From an uncultured Acidobacteriota bacterium (GTDB lineage: Bacteria > Acidobacteriota > Terriglobia > Bryobacterales > Bryobacteraceae): DNA of 64,000 bases. The notes below the pieces were generated by a model, which saw only the letters and a program-made list of their open reading frames with translations, searched no databases and was not told where the DNA came from. Shown here piece by piece: positions 54,159-62,756 of the stretch. A program made the translations under genes and the position numbers. The DNA lies in the NCBI GenBank assembly GCA_902826605.1, contig CADEFM010000018.1, positions 1 through 64,000 of the forward strand. Reading direction: 5' to 3'. How positions within the stretch are numbered: the stretch's first letter is position 1; each line of letters starts with the position of its first letter.

Positions 54159-56093
54159 TCACTCCGCCACGGATTTCGTCTCCACCAGCGCGCGCACTTC
54201 TTCAATAAACTGATCGAGCGGCTTGGCCCCCAGATCCGCGCGCTTGCGATGCCGCACCCCGACTGTGCCAGCTTCGACTTCCCGATCTCCCACCACCAGC
54301 ATATAGGGGATCTTCTGTAGCTGCGCCTCGCGAATCTTGAGGTTCACCTTTTCGGTTCTGTCGTCCAACTGCGAGCGCAGTCCGGCGGCGACGAGCTTCG
54401 CCTGTACCTGCTTGGCATACTCCGTATGCCGGTCCGTGATCGGCAGGACTATCGTTTGCACGGGCGCCAGCCACAGCGGAAACGCACCCGCATAGTGCTC
54501 CACCAGCGTCCCGAAGAAGCGCTCAATGCTGCCGTATAGCGCGCGATGCACCATCAGCGGTTGATGCTTCTTGCCGTCTTCGGCAATAAACTCCAGGTTG
54601 AACCGCATCGGCAGCGTGAAATCGAATTGGACAGTGGAAAGCTGCCACTTGCGCCCCAGCGCGTCCAGCAGCTTTACGTCGATCTTTGGCCCGTAAAACG
54701 CGGCTTCGTCCGGCATCACGGGCGCCTTGATCCCCAGGCGATCCACAGCCCGCTGGAGCGCGCCTTCGGCCAGAGTCCACAGATCCGCTGTCCCGTCGTA
54801 CTTACCGCTAGCGCCGCCGTCCCACGTGGAAATCTCGGCTTCATAATGATCGAAGCCGAAGGTTTTCAGCACGTCCAGGGCGAACTCCAGACAGTTCACC
54901 ACTTCGTCTTCAATCTGATCGGGGGTGCAAAAAATATGCGCGTCATCCTGCGTGAACCCACGCACTCGTAGCAGGCCGTGCATGGTTCCACTGCGCTCAT
55001 AGCGATATACGGTGCCGAGCTCACCCAGCCGAACCGGCAGTTCGCGATAGCTACGCTGCTTGTCACGGTAAATCAAAATATGTCCCGGGCAGTTCATGGG
55101 TTTCAGCCGATACTCGGCGTCATCGAGTTCCATGCCCGCGAACATGTTGTCCTTGTAGTGGCTGAGGTGCCCGGAGGTCTTCCACAGGTCCGAGCGCATT
55201 ACGTGCGGGGTGTACACCAGGTCGTAGCCGCGAGCCAGATATTGGTCGCGCATCCAATCTTCAATCAGTTTGCGCACCAGCCCGCCCTTGGGGTGAAAGA
55301 AAATCAGGCCCGGCCCGGCTAGTTCCTGGACGCTGAACAGGTCTAATTCCTGACCCAGTTTGCGGTGATCTCGCTTCTTGGCTTCTTCTAGTCTCGCCAG
55401 GTAATCGTCAAGTTCTTTCTTCGTGAAAAATGACGTCCCGTAGATTCGCTGTAACTGCTGGTTGTGCTCATTGCCCTTCCAATAAGCACCGGCGATGGAG
55501 AGCAGCTTGAACGCCTTGATCTTCTTCGTCGAAGGAACGTGCGGGCCGCGGCAGAAGTCTATGAAATGCGGTCCCAGAGTGTATTCGGAAAACACGGCGT
55601 CGGCCTTCTCGGTGATCAATTCACACTTCATCGGCTGATCGCCGTACAGCTTCAGGCCTTCGTCCTTGGGCATCATCTGACGGTGATAAGGGAGGTCTTG
55701 TGCCTGCAACTCCCACATTTTCTTTTCGATTTTCTCGAGATCTTCCGGAGCGAATGGAGTCCTGGGATGGAAATCGTAGTAGAAGCCGTTTTCGATGGCG
55801 GGTCCGATCCCCAGCTTGGTCTCCGGGAACAGTTCGAGCACCGCCGCTGCCAGCAGGTGCGCGCTGGAATGCCGGTACACATCGAGCGCCTCGGGGTTCT
55901 TGGGCGTCAGCAATTGTAGCGAGGCATCGGCTTCAAAGGGCCGCGTTAAGTCCCACATCTCGCCGTTCACTTTGGCGACCAGGGCATCGTCGGCGAGCCG
56001 TTGGCTGATGGACTTGGCGACATCCAGCGGTGTCGATCCCCGAGGGACACTTTGGACACTACCGTCCGGAAGAGTGACTTGCAGATTGCTCAT
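54159..56093 (-). CDS. thrS: Threonine--tRNA ligase
   Basis: A 644-aa class II synthetase. TGS domain at 1-65 (LQVTLPDGSVQSVPRG), editing-domain segment HSSAHLLAAAVLELFP with the H…H pair, class II core including PMNCPGHILIYRDKQRSYRELP, RYERSGTMHGLLRVRGFTQDDAHIFC, PLMVHRALYGSIERFFG, and the anticodon-binding domain (PLWLAPVQTIVLPI) to the end. Attaches threonine to tRNA-Thr and edits mischarged serine. Start chosen at MSNLQVT; the longer frame reads into the neighbour. Confidence 0.97.
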   Translation of the reverse strand: MSNLQVTLPDGSVQSVPRGSTPLDVAKSISQRLADDALVAKVNGEMWDLTRPFEADASLQLLTPKNPEALDVYRHSSAHLLAAAVLELFPETKLGIGPAIENGFYYDFHPRTPFAPEDLEKIEKKMWELQAQDLPYHRQMMPKDEGLKLYGDQPMKCELITEKADAVFSEYTLGPHFIDFCRGPHVPSTKKIKAFKLLSIAGAYWKGNEHNQQLQRIYGTSFFTKKELDDYLARLEEAKKRDHRKLGQELDLFSVQELAGPGLIFFHPKGGLVRKLIEDWMRDQYLARGYDLVYTPHVMRSDLWKTSGHLSHYKDNMFAGMELDDAEYRLKPMNCPGHILIYRDKQRSYRELPVRLGELGTVYRYERSGTMHGLLRVRGFTQDDAHIFCTPDQIEDEVVNCLEFALDVLKTFGFDHYEAEISTWDGGASGKYDGTADLWTLAEGALQRAVDRLGIKAPVMPDEAAFYGPKIDVKLLDALGRKWQLSTVQFDFTLPMRFNLEFIAEDGKKHQPLMVHRALYGSIERFFGTLVEHYAGAFPLWLAPVQTIVLPITDRHTEYAKQVQAKLVAAGLRSQLDDRTEKVNLKIREAQLQKIPYMLVVGDREVEAGTVGVRHRKRADLGAKPLDQFIEEVRALVETKSVAE

Positions 56094-56157
56094 GGGTTTC
56101 TTACAGATTAACGCACCGTGGCGGGCGTGGGGCCGATTGACAGCCTGCCGCGCGCGC

Positions 56158-57795
56158 TTACGCGTGAATCCCGGGGGCCTCATGCCCCAGCTTCCGCACA
56201 TACTCCACGTAGGAACCCGGGTACACCACCGGATCGCGCTCCGTACCGCTCTCCCCGCCCAGCTCCAGCACGCGGGAGCCAAGGCCGCGCAAAAATGTGC
56301 GGTCGTGGGAGACGAAAATCATGGTGCCTTCGAAACCACTGAGTGCTTCCACCAGCATCTCCTTGGTGGCCAGATCCAAATGGTTGGTAGGCTCGTCAAG
56401 CACCAGAAAATTTGGCGGATCGTACAACATACGCGCCATCGCGAGCCGCGACTTTTCGCCTCCTGAAAGAGCCCGGATCCGCTTGTCTACATCGTCACCC
56501 GAGAACTGGAAAGCGCCTGCCAGGTTGCGCAACGCACCGATTCCGTCCTGAGGAAAATCCTTTTGAAGCTGATCGATCACGGTCAAGTCAGGGTCCAGCA
56601 CGTCCAGCGATTGCTGCGCGAAGTATCCCATCTTCAGGCTCGCGCCCAGACGGACCTCCCCCGAATCCGGGGGGAGCGTCCCTGCGATCATTTTCAGCAG
56701 CGTCGTCTTGCCCGCGCCATTGCGACCCATGACGGCCCAGCGCTCGCCGCGCCGTATGGTCACGTTGAATCCGTCGTAAATTACGCGCGCGCCGTAACGT
56801 TTGCCCACGTTTTCAATCACCGCCACCTGGTCTCCGGAGCGCGGAGGCGAACGAAACTCGAACCGGACCACTTGGCGCTTCTTGGGCAACTCGATCTTTT
56901 CGATCTTATCGAGCGCCTTGATCCGGCTCTGCACCTGCGCCGCCTTCGCCGCGTGCGTCCGGAACCGGTCAATGAAGCGCTGTTCTTTAGCGAGCATGGC
57001 CTGCTGCCGCGCGAACGCGGCCTGCTGGTTACTCTCTCGTATGGCCCGCTCACGCTCATAGAAATCGTAATTTCCCGAGTAGGTGATGATTTCGCCGCCG
57101 TCGATCTCGGCGATCTTCGAGACGATGCGGTTCATGAACTCGCGGTCGTGCGAAGTCATCAATAAGGCGCCCGGCAGAGACTTGAGAAACTGCTCCAGCC
57201 AGATGATCGATTCAATATCCAGGTGATTGGTCGGCTCGTCCATCAGCAGCACATCGGGTCTGCCCAGCAGCACGCGCGCCATTGCTACGCGCATTTTCCA
57301 GCCCCCGGAGAGCGCGCCCACGTCACCGTCGATCTGGTCGTCTTCAAACCCCAACCCGTGCAGAACTTCGCGCGCCTGCGCCTCCAGGGTGTAGCCTCCC
57401 AGGTGTTCGTACTCCTCCTGCACTTCGCCGAAACGCGCCAGAATCCGGTCTATCTCGCCCGCACGCTCCGGATCTTCCATGGCGTCTTGCAGAGCTTCTA
57501 ATTCGTGATGCAGATCTCCCGCACGGCCGCTGCCGGCGATGGCTTCGTCCAGCACGGAACGCCCCTTCATCTCTTCCACATCCTGGCGAAAATAGCCGAT
57601 GGTGAGTTTCTTCGGGACGGAGACTTCGCCGTCGTCGGGCTCTTCCTCGCCCACAACCATGCGGAACAGAGTGGTTTTGCCGGAACCATTCGGGCCAACC
57701 AGTCCGGCTTTCTCGCCAGGGTTGAGCTGGAAAGAAGCATCGACGAAAACGAGTTGATTACCGTACTGCTTATTGATGTTGAAAAAAGAAATCAT
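56158..57795 (-). CDS. ABC-F family ATPase (Uup/EttA-like, ribosome-associated)
   Basis: A 545-aa protein with two ABC domains. Walker A GPNGSGKTTL (residue 35-44) and GRNGAGKTTLL (near 350), signature LSGGWKMRVAMARVLL and LSGGEKSRLAMARML, Walker B LLMDEPTNHLD twice, and a P-site interaction linker about 240-290 (FYERERAIRESNQQAAFARQ). No transmembrane segments. ABC-F proteins bind the ribosome E site and control translation or antibiotic protection. It starts 95 bp after the kinase gene's end and 65 bp before thrS, same strand. Subfamily not resolved. Confidence 0.94.
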   Translation of the reverse strand: MISFFNINKQYGNQLVFVDASFQLNPGEKAGLVGPNGSGKTTLFRMVVGEEEPDDGEVSVPKKLTIGYFRQDVEEMKGRSVLDEAIAGSGRAGDLHHELEALQDAMEDPERAGEIDRILARFGEVQEEYEHLGGYTLEAQAREVLHGLGFEDDQIDGDVGALSGGWKMRVAMARVLLGRPDVLLMDEPTNHLDIESIIWLEQFLKSLPGALLMTSHDREFMNRIVSKIAEIDGGEIITYSGNYDFYERERAIRESNQQAAFARQQAMLAKEQRFIDRFRTHAAKAAQVQSRIKALDKIEKIELPKKRQVVRFEFRSPPRSGDQVAVIENVGKRYGARVIYDGFNVTIRRGERWAVMGRNGAGKTTLLKMIAGTLPPDSGEVRLGASLKMGYFAQQSLDVLDPDLTVIDQLQKDFPQDGIGALRNLAGAFQFSGDDVDKRIRALSGGEKSRLAMARMLYDPPNFLVLDEPTNHLDLATKEMLVEALSGFEGTMIFVSHDRTFLRGLGSRVLELGGESGTERDPVVYPGSYVEYVRKLGHEAPGIHA

Positions 57796-57873
57796 CGGAA
57801 ATGGAAATTCGCCCCGGAGGACTGGACGAGTTCAAAACTTGGAAGGCGGTGCGCGTGCGACTAAGTCAAGCGA

Positions 57874-58779
57874 CTACTCGGGGCCTGCTTGCGGCGCCGC
57901 GGACTGCGCTTCCTCCGCATCGTCGCCCTGGTCCTTTGGCGTGTAGTACGAGTGATAGTACGTGTACTTGCTGTAAAGTTCGCCTCGCCGCGCGCCGTTG
58001 GCCACGATTCCAAGCACGTTGTTATTACACAGCGATTGCATCGCGCGAGTCACGGAATCGATAGTCGTATGTCCGATGCGCACGACCAGCAGCGTCCCGT
58101 GGCAGAGCGTGGAAAGTAAGCTGGCGTCCGCTGCGAATAACAGAGGAGGGCTATCGAGAATGATCCAGTTGAACAGGCTTGGCAACTGGTCGATCAGCAG
58201 CTTTACCTCACTCAGGTTCAGAAGTTCCAGCGGATTGATCACCGCTTCACCCGCCGGCATGATGTAAAGATTGGTGCCTGCCACTTTGCGCATGGCTTTC
58301 TGCAGGGGAATTTTGCCCAACAGATAATCCGTAATACCGGGGCTTCGATCAATGCCGAACAGAGTGTGCACGATAGGACGCCGGAAATCGAAATCCGCAA
58401 GCAGCGTGGTATTTCCAGCCAAATGGGCCTGCGCCAGCGAGAGATTCGCCGCCGAAAGCGACTTTCCTTCGGCGGGCGACGGACTGGTGACCACCACGGA
58501 ATGAATCGGCTGCAGACTCTTCATGTGGTTGAGCCGCGTGCGCAGCGTGCGGAACTCTTCCATGGGAGCTTCATGCGGACGGGATACATCGATGAGCAGC
58601 GAATCGGTAGCGGTGCGGAACGGCACCTCTTCCACTTGTTCTAGCAGTCCGGCCAGGCCGGCGTTTGCATCCAACACCGCAGCCGCGACCGCCCGCGCCT
58701 CGCCGGAGGGCTTGGCGGTGGGTGGAGAAATCACTCCCGTCTGTTCGGCGCGGCGCAATGCGTCGTGTACTCGGCTCAT
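57874..58779 (-). CDS. BY-kinase (CpsD/CapB-like tyrosine autokinase)
   Basis: A 301-aa cytosolic P-loop kinase. Walker A TSPSPAEGKSLSAANLSLA (near residue 100), Walker A' TLLADFDFRRP, Walker B NWIILDSPPLLFA. The C-terminal tail is rich in tyrosine (YSKYTYYHSYYTP, near 275), the autophosphorylation cluster of BY-kinases. It works with the Wzz-like membrane partner encoded just upstream to control chain length and export of polysaccharide. Operon order Wza-like, Wzz-like, kinase, all leftward with 25 and 15-bp gaps. Confidence 0.9.
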   Translation of the reverse strand: MSRVHDALRRAEQTGVISPPTAKPSGEARAVAAAVLDANAGLAGLLEQVEEVPFRTATDSLLIDVSRPHEAPMEEFRTLRTRLNHMKSLQPIHSVVVTSPSPAEGKSLSAANLSLAQAHLAGNTTLLADFDFRRPIVHTLFGIDRSPGITDYLLGKIPLQKAMRKVAGTNLYIMPAGEAVINPLELLNLSEVKLLIDQLPSLFNWIILDSPPLLFAADASLLSTLCHGTLLVVRIGHTTIDSVTRAMQSLCNNNVLGIVANGARRGELYSKYTYYHSYYTPKDQGDDAEEAQSAAPQAGPE

Positions 58780-58804
58780 GAATGTGCTTTCCTCCAGGCC
58801 ACTT

Positions 58805-60454
58805 CTAGGGCCGCGTCACGAAATAGTACACAATCGATCCGGACATAATCACCGTCGCCGCCAAACATGCGGTCGTCCAGCCAAGCCATGCCAAGCGCCG
58901 CCGGCGCCGCACGACAAAGTCATTTTCAAGCAGAGGGACACTGCCTAGGATCGCCATTTGCGTATACGCCCTAACGTCTTTCAGATTCTTGAGCGACGTA
59001 TCTTTCATTTCCCGCGCTCCAGCCATCACGATGCCGAGCAGCAGGCCCAGCCCGCCGCCGATGGCGATCACCAAAGGACGCAACGGCTCGGTCGGGGTGG
59101 AGGGCAGGGAAGCGGGGTCCAGCAATTCCAGTGTTTCCCCCTGCTTGCGGCCTTCCATTTCCTGAGCGATTTCGGCCTTCTGCATTTTTTCGTTCAGATC
59201 CACGTATTTCACGCGCGCGATTTCGCGATCGCGCAGGATCTCCGCATACTCTTTCTCTCCCAGTGGAACCGTCTCCACGCGGCCCTGATACGTCTTGATG
59301 GAGGCATTCAGGCGTTTCAATTCCTTCTCCGCGTTTTGAATCTCCAGGTCGCGTCCTTCCAGAGCGGTTTGCAGACGGCGGATCGTGTTTTCAAGATCGC
59401 GGCTCTCGCGCACTACTTGCAGAGTGGGAGGCTTCGGCGCCGCGCCTTCTTCCTTGGTTACTGCATCTTCTTGGGCGATTCTTTCCTTCTTCTTCTTGGC
59501 CACTTCCACGCGCGCGACGGCGGCCTGAACATCGGGGTGATTTGGCTTATAGTGGTCGCGCAGATTGGCCAACTGAGTCTCCAACTGATCCAATTCCCGT
59601 TCGGCCTCCGTCAGGCGCGGATTTTTCTGCGGCTGAGCGGACTCCAGTGTAGGATCCTTGGTCATCGCCGCCAGTTGATCTTTATAGATCCGTATATTCG
59701 ATTCAATCTGCAGCTTGTCTTGATTGGCCCGATTGATCTGCGCGTCCAGGTACATGACCTGCCCTTGCAGAGATCCCAATTGCCGCATATTCGCATCAGC
59801 CTGATCCGGAAGTTTCCCGTTGTTCAGGATGCGGAAGGATGCCAACTTGTTTTCAGTGGCATCCAGTTCCTTTTTCGCGCTGTCCAATTCATCGCGAATA
59901 AACTGCGTGGTTTGGAAGGTGGCGTTAGAACGGTTGCGGGTATTTTCATCCACAAAGCGGCTGACCAGATCCTGCACCACCCTTTGCGCCAGGAAGCGGT
60001 TTTCATAGGAGAATTTCACGGCAAAGGCTGGAATTCGCTCTTGCGACCCGCCGGCGGGGTTCGCCACGGGAATAATCTCCACCTTCTTGCGCATTTCCTC
60101 GATCACGTCTTCAATCGGCATGCGATTGCGCTGCCGCGGATACAGTCCAAAGGAATTGATGATCGTGGTCAGCGTGCTCCGGCTCAGAATGGTTTGCGCC
60201 ATGGAATTCACACGGTCGCTCATCTGCTGATTGATGGCGGATTGCACCATGCTCTGAGGCACCTGCTGTGGCACGATTTTAACCACTGCCTGCGAGACGT
60301 AGCTATCCGGATACAGATAGACGCCCACCACGCTCGCTACCAGGGTGAACAGGAAGGGGCCAAAAATCCATCCGCGGTGGCGGCGCACCACGTCGATGTA
60401 GTCTTCTACGTCGAGCACTCTTCGCGGTACGCTGAATTCCTCGGTCGGCTGCAT
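58805..60454 (-). CDS. Wzz/GumC-like polysaccharide chain-length regulator
   Basis: A 549-aa membrane protein. Residues 30-50 are the first transmembrane helix (WIFGPFLFTLVASVVGVYLY), residues 60-460 a large periplasmic part with a Wzz-type head and a long coiled coil (about 185-430, e.g. RDELDSAKKELDATENKL, AERELDQLETQLANL), then two C-terminal helices (LVIAIGGGLGLLLGIVMAG, WTTACLAATVIMSGSIVYYF). No kinase domain is fused; the kinase is the next gene. It sets polysaccharide length. Coiled coil is longer than in typical Wzz, like GumC. Confidence 0.9.
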   Translation of the reverse strand: MQPTEEFSVPRRVLDVEDYIDVVRRHRGWIFGPFLFTLVASVVGVYLYPDSYVSQAVVKIVPQQVPQSMVQSAINQQMSDRVNSMAQTILSRSTLTTIINSFGLYPRQRNRMPIEDVIEEMRKKVEIIPVANPAGGSQERIPAFAVKFSYENRFLAQRVVQDLVSRFVDENTRNRSNATFQTTQFIRDELDSAKKELDATENKLASFRILNNGKLPDQADANMRQLGSLQGQVMYLDAQINRANQDKLQIESNIRIYKDQLAAMTKDPTLESAQPQKNPRLTEAERELDQLETQLANLRDHYKPNHPDVQAAVARVEVAKKKKERIAQEDAVTKEEGAAPKPPTLQVVRESRDLENTIRRLQTALEGRDLEIQNAEKELKRLNASIKTYQGRVETVPLGEKEYAEILRDREIARVKYVDLNEKMQKAEIAQEMEGRKQGETLELLDPASLPSTPTEPLRPLVIAIGGGLGLLLGIVMAGAREMKDTSLKNLKDVRAYTQMAILGSVPLLENDFVVRRRRRLAWLGWTTACLAATVIMSGSIVYYFVTRP

Positions 60455-60469
60455 GGGTATTTCCTTCGC

Positions 60470-61105
60470 CTAGGGAATGACGATGGTATCGCCATTCTCC
60501 AGGAAAATATTCTGCTCCAGGTTCTTGCCCTTCAGGATGTCGTTATAGTTGAACTTCAGGCGATCGTTCCCTCGCATGATAATGATCTTCTTCCGGTTGG
60601 CGAAGTCGCGAAATCCGCCGGCATTGGAAAGCGCGTCGAAAATTCGCGTGGGCACGATCAGTGGAAATTCACCGGGCCTGAAAACCTGCCCGGTGATATA
60701 GAATTTCTTGCTATTCACCTGCTGCAAAGAGACAGTGACGTCCGGTTTGTTGATAAATTCCGCCAGCGCTTGCTCAATTTGATCCGCCAGCCGCTCAGGG
60801 GTCAGCCCGGCGGCCTGCAGATCGCCCACCAGCGGTAGACTGATCTTGCCGTCGGGACGCACAATGTAAGGCGCTGTGAAATCCGCTTCCCGCCACACAC
60901 GGATGAACAGGACGTCTTCGGCGCCGATCACGTAGGTACGGGGGTCCACCGCAGCGGTGCCAATGCCTATTCCATTATTCTGACGCGCTGGGTCGGTCTG
61001 GGTATTGGGGTTGGGGACTTGCTCTTGCGGCCGGGTCTGGCCCGCCAGTATTCCACAAAGGATCAGTGTTATGGTCAGCGTGGATGCCACGGATCTACTG
61101 GCCAT
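60470..61105 (-). CDS. Outer-membrane polysaccharide export protein (Wza-like, Poly_export and SLBB)
   Basis: A 211-aa protein with signal sequence (STLTITLILCGILAGQT). Poly_export domain at about 60-140 (YVIGAEDVLFIRVW, VRPDGKISLPLVGDLQAAGLTPERLADQIEQALAEF) and one SLBB domain (FYITGQVFRPGEFPLIVPTRIFDALSNAGGFRDFANRKKI). It is shorter than Wza (379 aa in E. coli) and lacks an obvious lipobox and the C-terminal amphipathic helix, so pore formation may need another protein. First gene of the export operon. Confidence 0.9.
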   Translation of the reverse strand: MASRSVASTLTITLILCGILAGQTRPQEQVPNPNTQTDPARQNNGIGIGTAAVDPRTYVIGAEDVLFIRVWREADFTAPYIVRPDGKISLPLVGDLQAAGLTPERLADQIEQALAEFINKPDVTVSLQQVNSKKFYITGQVFRPGEFPLIVPTRIFDALSNAGGFRDFANRKKIIIMRGNDRLKFNYNDILKGKNLEQNIFLENGDTIVIP

Positions 61106-61242
61106 TTTCTTAAAAAAACTCCTTAATCACTATTTCGTCCAAGTATTGCACCCGGAACAAAGCAGTCCTCCAATATTTCTCCTATTGTACACCCCGATAC
61201 GCGGGTTTGCCTAAATGCGACAATATCTTGCGTGGAGAAACC

Positions 61243-61653
61243 GTGACCTACTTTCTGGCCAAGACCGAACCCGGCACCTACTCAATTCAGGACCTTCAGC
61301 GAGAGCGTAAAACGACATGGGATGGCGTTACCAATCCCCAGGCCGTGAAGACCATCCGGAGTATGCAGCCGGGGGACCGTGTGTTTATTTACCACAGTGG
61401 CGGCGCGTCCGCGGTGGTGGGGCTGGCGTCGGTGGTTACACCCGGGCGATCCGATCCTAAAAACCCGAAATCCGCCGTAGTGGATCTGGAATTCAAGGCG
61501 CTATTGGAGCCTCCGACGACGCTCGCGGACGTCAAGGAATCGAAAAAATTTGATGACTGGGCGCTGGTCCGGCAAGGCCGTCTCTCCACAATGGAGGCGC
61601 CCGAAAAGTTCGTGGAATGGATGGACAAGCGGTACCCGAACGCAGGGATCTAA
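61243..61653 (+). CDS. EVE-domain protein
   Basis: A 136-aa protein from GTG 61243 (TYFLAKTEPGTYSI). EVE features: WDGVTNPQAVKTIRSMQPGDRVFIYHSGG, VVGLASVVTPG, and a C-terminal FDDWALVRQGRLSTMEAPEKFVEWM. EVE domains (PUA-like) bind modified bases in DNA or RNA; bacterial stand-alone forms are of unknown role. It precedes the NHL gene by about 20 bp on the same strand. Confidence 0.92.
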   Translation: MTYFLAKTEPGTYSIQDLQRERKTTWDGVTNPQAVKTIRSMQPGDRVFIYHSGGASAVVGLASVVTPGRSDPKNPKSAVVDLEFKALLEPPTTLADVKESKKFDDWALVRQGRLSTMEAPEKFVEWMDKRYPNAGI

Positions 61654-61673
61654 ATTCGCGAGGGGGATCAACC

Positions 61674-62753
61674 ATGCTATTACTCCATATTTCGGTGCGA
61701 GCCATCACGGCCGCCGTGCTTCTCATCGCAGTTCATGGCCAGGCGGAAGCCGCGTCATTGCCGGTGTTCGAAGTGGACCCGTCATGGCCCAAAATTCCAT
61801 CGCAGTGGAAGCTTGGCGACGCGTCCAGTATTTCCGTCGACGCGCGCGATAACATCTGGGTGCTGCACCGTCCCCGCACGCTCAGAGCGAATCAAGCATC
61901 CGTGCCCGCGCCGCCCGTTCTGGTTTTCGATCCAGTCGGCGCATTCATCAAAGCCTGGGGCGGACCCGGCGCGGGATACGAATGGCCGGAGCGCGAGCAC
62001 GGCATTCATGCCGATTCCAGAGGCTTCGTATGGGTGGGAGGCAACAATTGTCCGGCGCGCGCGCTCCCCGGACTGAAACCGCTGGGCGACGATCAGATCC
62101 TCAAATTCACCACCGAGGGCAAGTTCGTAATGCAGATCGGCCATAGCACTCAGAGCAAGGGCAACGCGGACACGCAAAATCTTCACCAGCCTGCCGACGC
62201 CGCGGTATACGAGAAGACGAATGAACTGTTCGTCGCCGATGGTTACGGCAATCACCGCGTCGTGGTCATGGACGCAACCACCGGGAAGTTCAAGCGCATG
62301 TGGGGCGCTTTCGGCAACAAGCCGGTGGATAAGGACGACTGCCCTCCGCCTTCGCTGAGCAGCGTCCCTGCCGGCAAAGGCCCGGATCAATTCGGCATCG
62401 TCCATGCGATTCGGGTTTCGAAAGACGGCGTGGTATACGTGGCCGACCGCGAAAACCGGCGCGTGCAGGCCTATACGTTGGACGGCAAGTTCGTCAAGCA
62501 GTTGGTGCGCGGTTCCGCCCCTTTCGCACGTGACCTGGCTCTATCGCGTGATGCCGGCCAGCAATTCCTTTACGTGGGCGGCGGCACGGACATCGTAGTG
62601 GTCGACCGCAAGACTCTGGAAATCGTGACCACCATCGAAGGGAAAGGGGTGGTCGGCGGCGGTCATCAGATGGATACCGATTCGAAGGGCAACCTTTACG
62701 TGGCTCTCACATCGCAGGGTGTGCAGAAGCTGGCATTCAAGGGAATGCGCTAG
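61674..62753 (+). CDS. Secreted NHL-repeat beta-propeller protein (paralogue 2)
   Basis: A 359-aa exported protein from the ATG at 61674, with AGGGGG upstream. Signal: ITAAVLLIAVHGQAEA. It is a close relative of the protein at 16611-17810: PVFEVDPSWPKIP, VDARDNIWVLHRPRT, VADGYGNHRVVVMD, KRMWGAFGNKP, YVADRENRRVQAY and DTDSKGNLYVALT all match. The Gly/Pro-rich loop of paralogue 1 is replaced by a Cys-bearing DDCPPPSLS. It starts 20 nt after the EVE gene. Activity unknown; PAL-like lyase is a possibility. Confidence 0.88.
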   Translation: MLLLHISVRAITAAVLLIAVHGQAEAASLPVFEVDPSWPKIPSQWKLGDASSISVDARDNIWVLHRPRTLRANQASVPAPPVLVFDPVGAFIKAWGGPGAGYEWPEREHGIHADSRGFVWVGGNNCPARALPGLKPLGDDQILKFTTEGKFVMQIGHSTQSKGNADTQNLHQPADAAVYEKTNELFVADGYGNHRVVVMDATTGKFKRMWGAFGNKPVDKDDCPPPSLSSVPAGKGPDQFGIVHAIRVSKDGVVYVADRENRRVQAYTLDGKFVKQLVRGSAPFARDLALSRDAGQQFLYVGGGTDIVVVDRKTLEIVTTIEGKGVVGGGHQMDTDSKGNLYVALTSQGVQKLAFKGMR

Positions 62754-62756
62754 CCT

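Noticed and set aside
58958..60838. A 626-codon open frame antisense to the Wzz-like and Wza-like genes
   Set aside because: It mirrors real, well-conserved genes on the opposite strand; the composition (many F, H, L, R, Q) is the usual reverse-complement artefact of high-G+C coding DNA.
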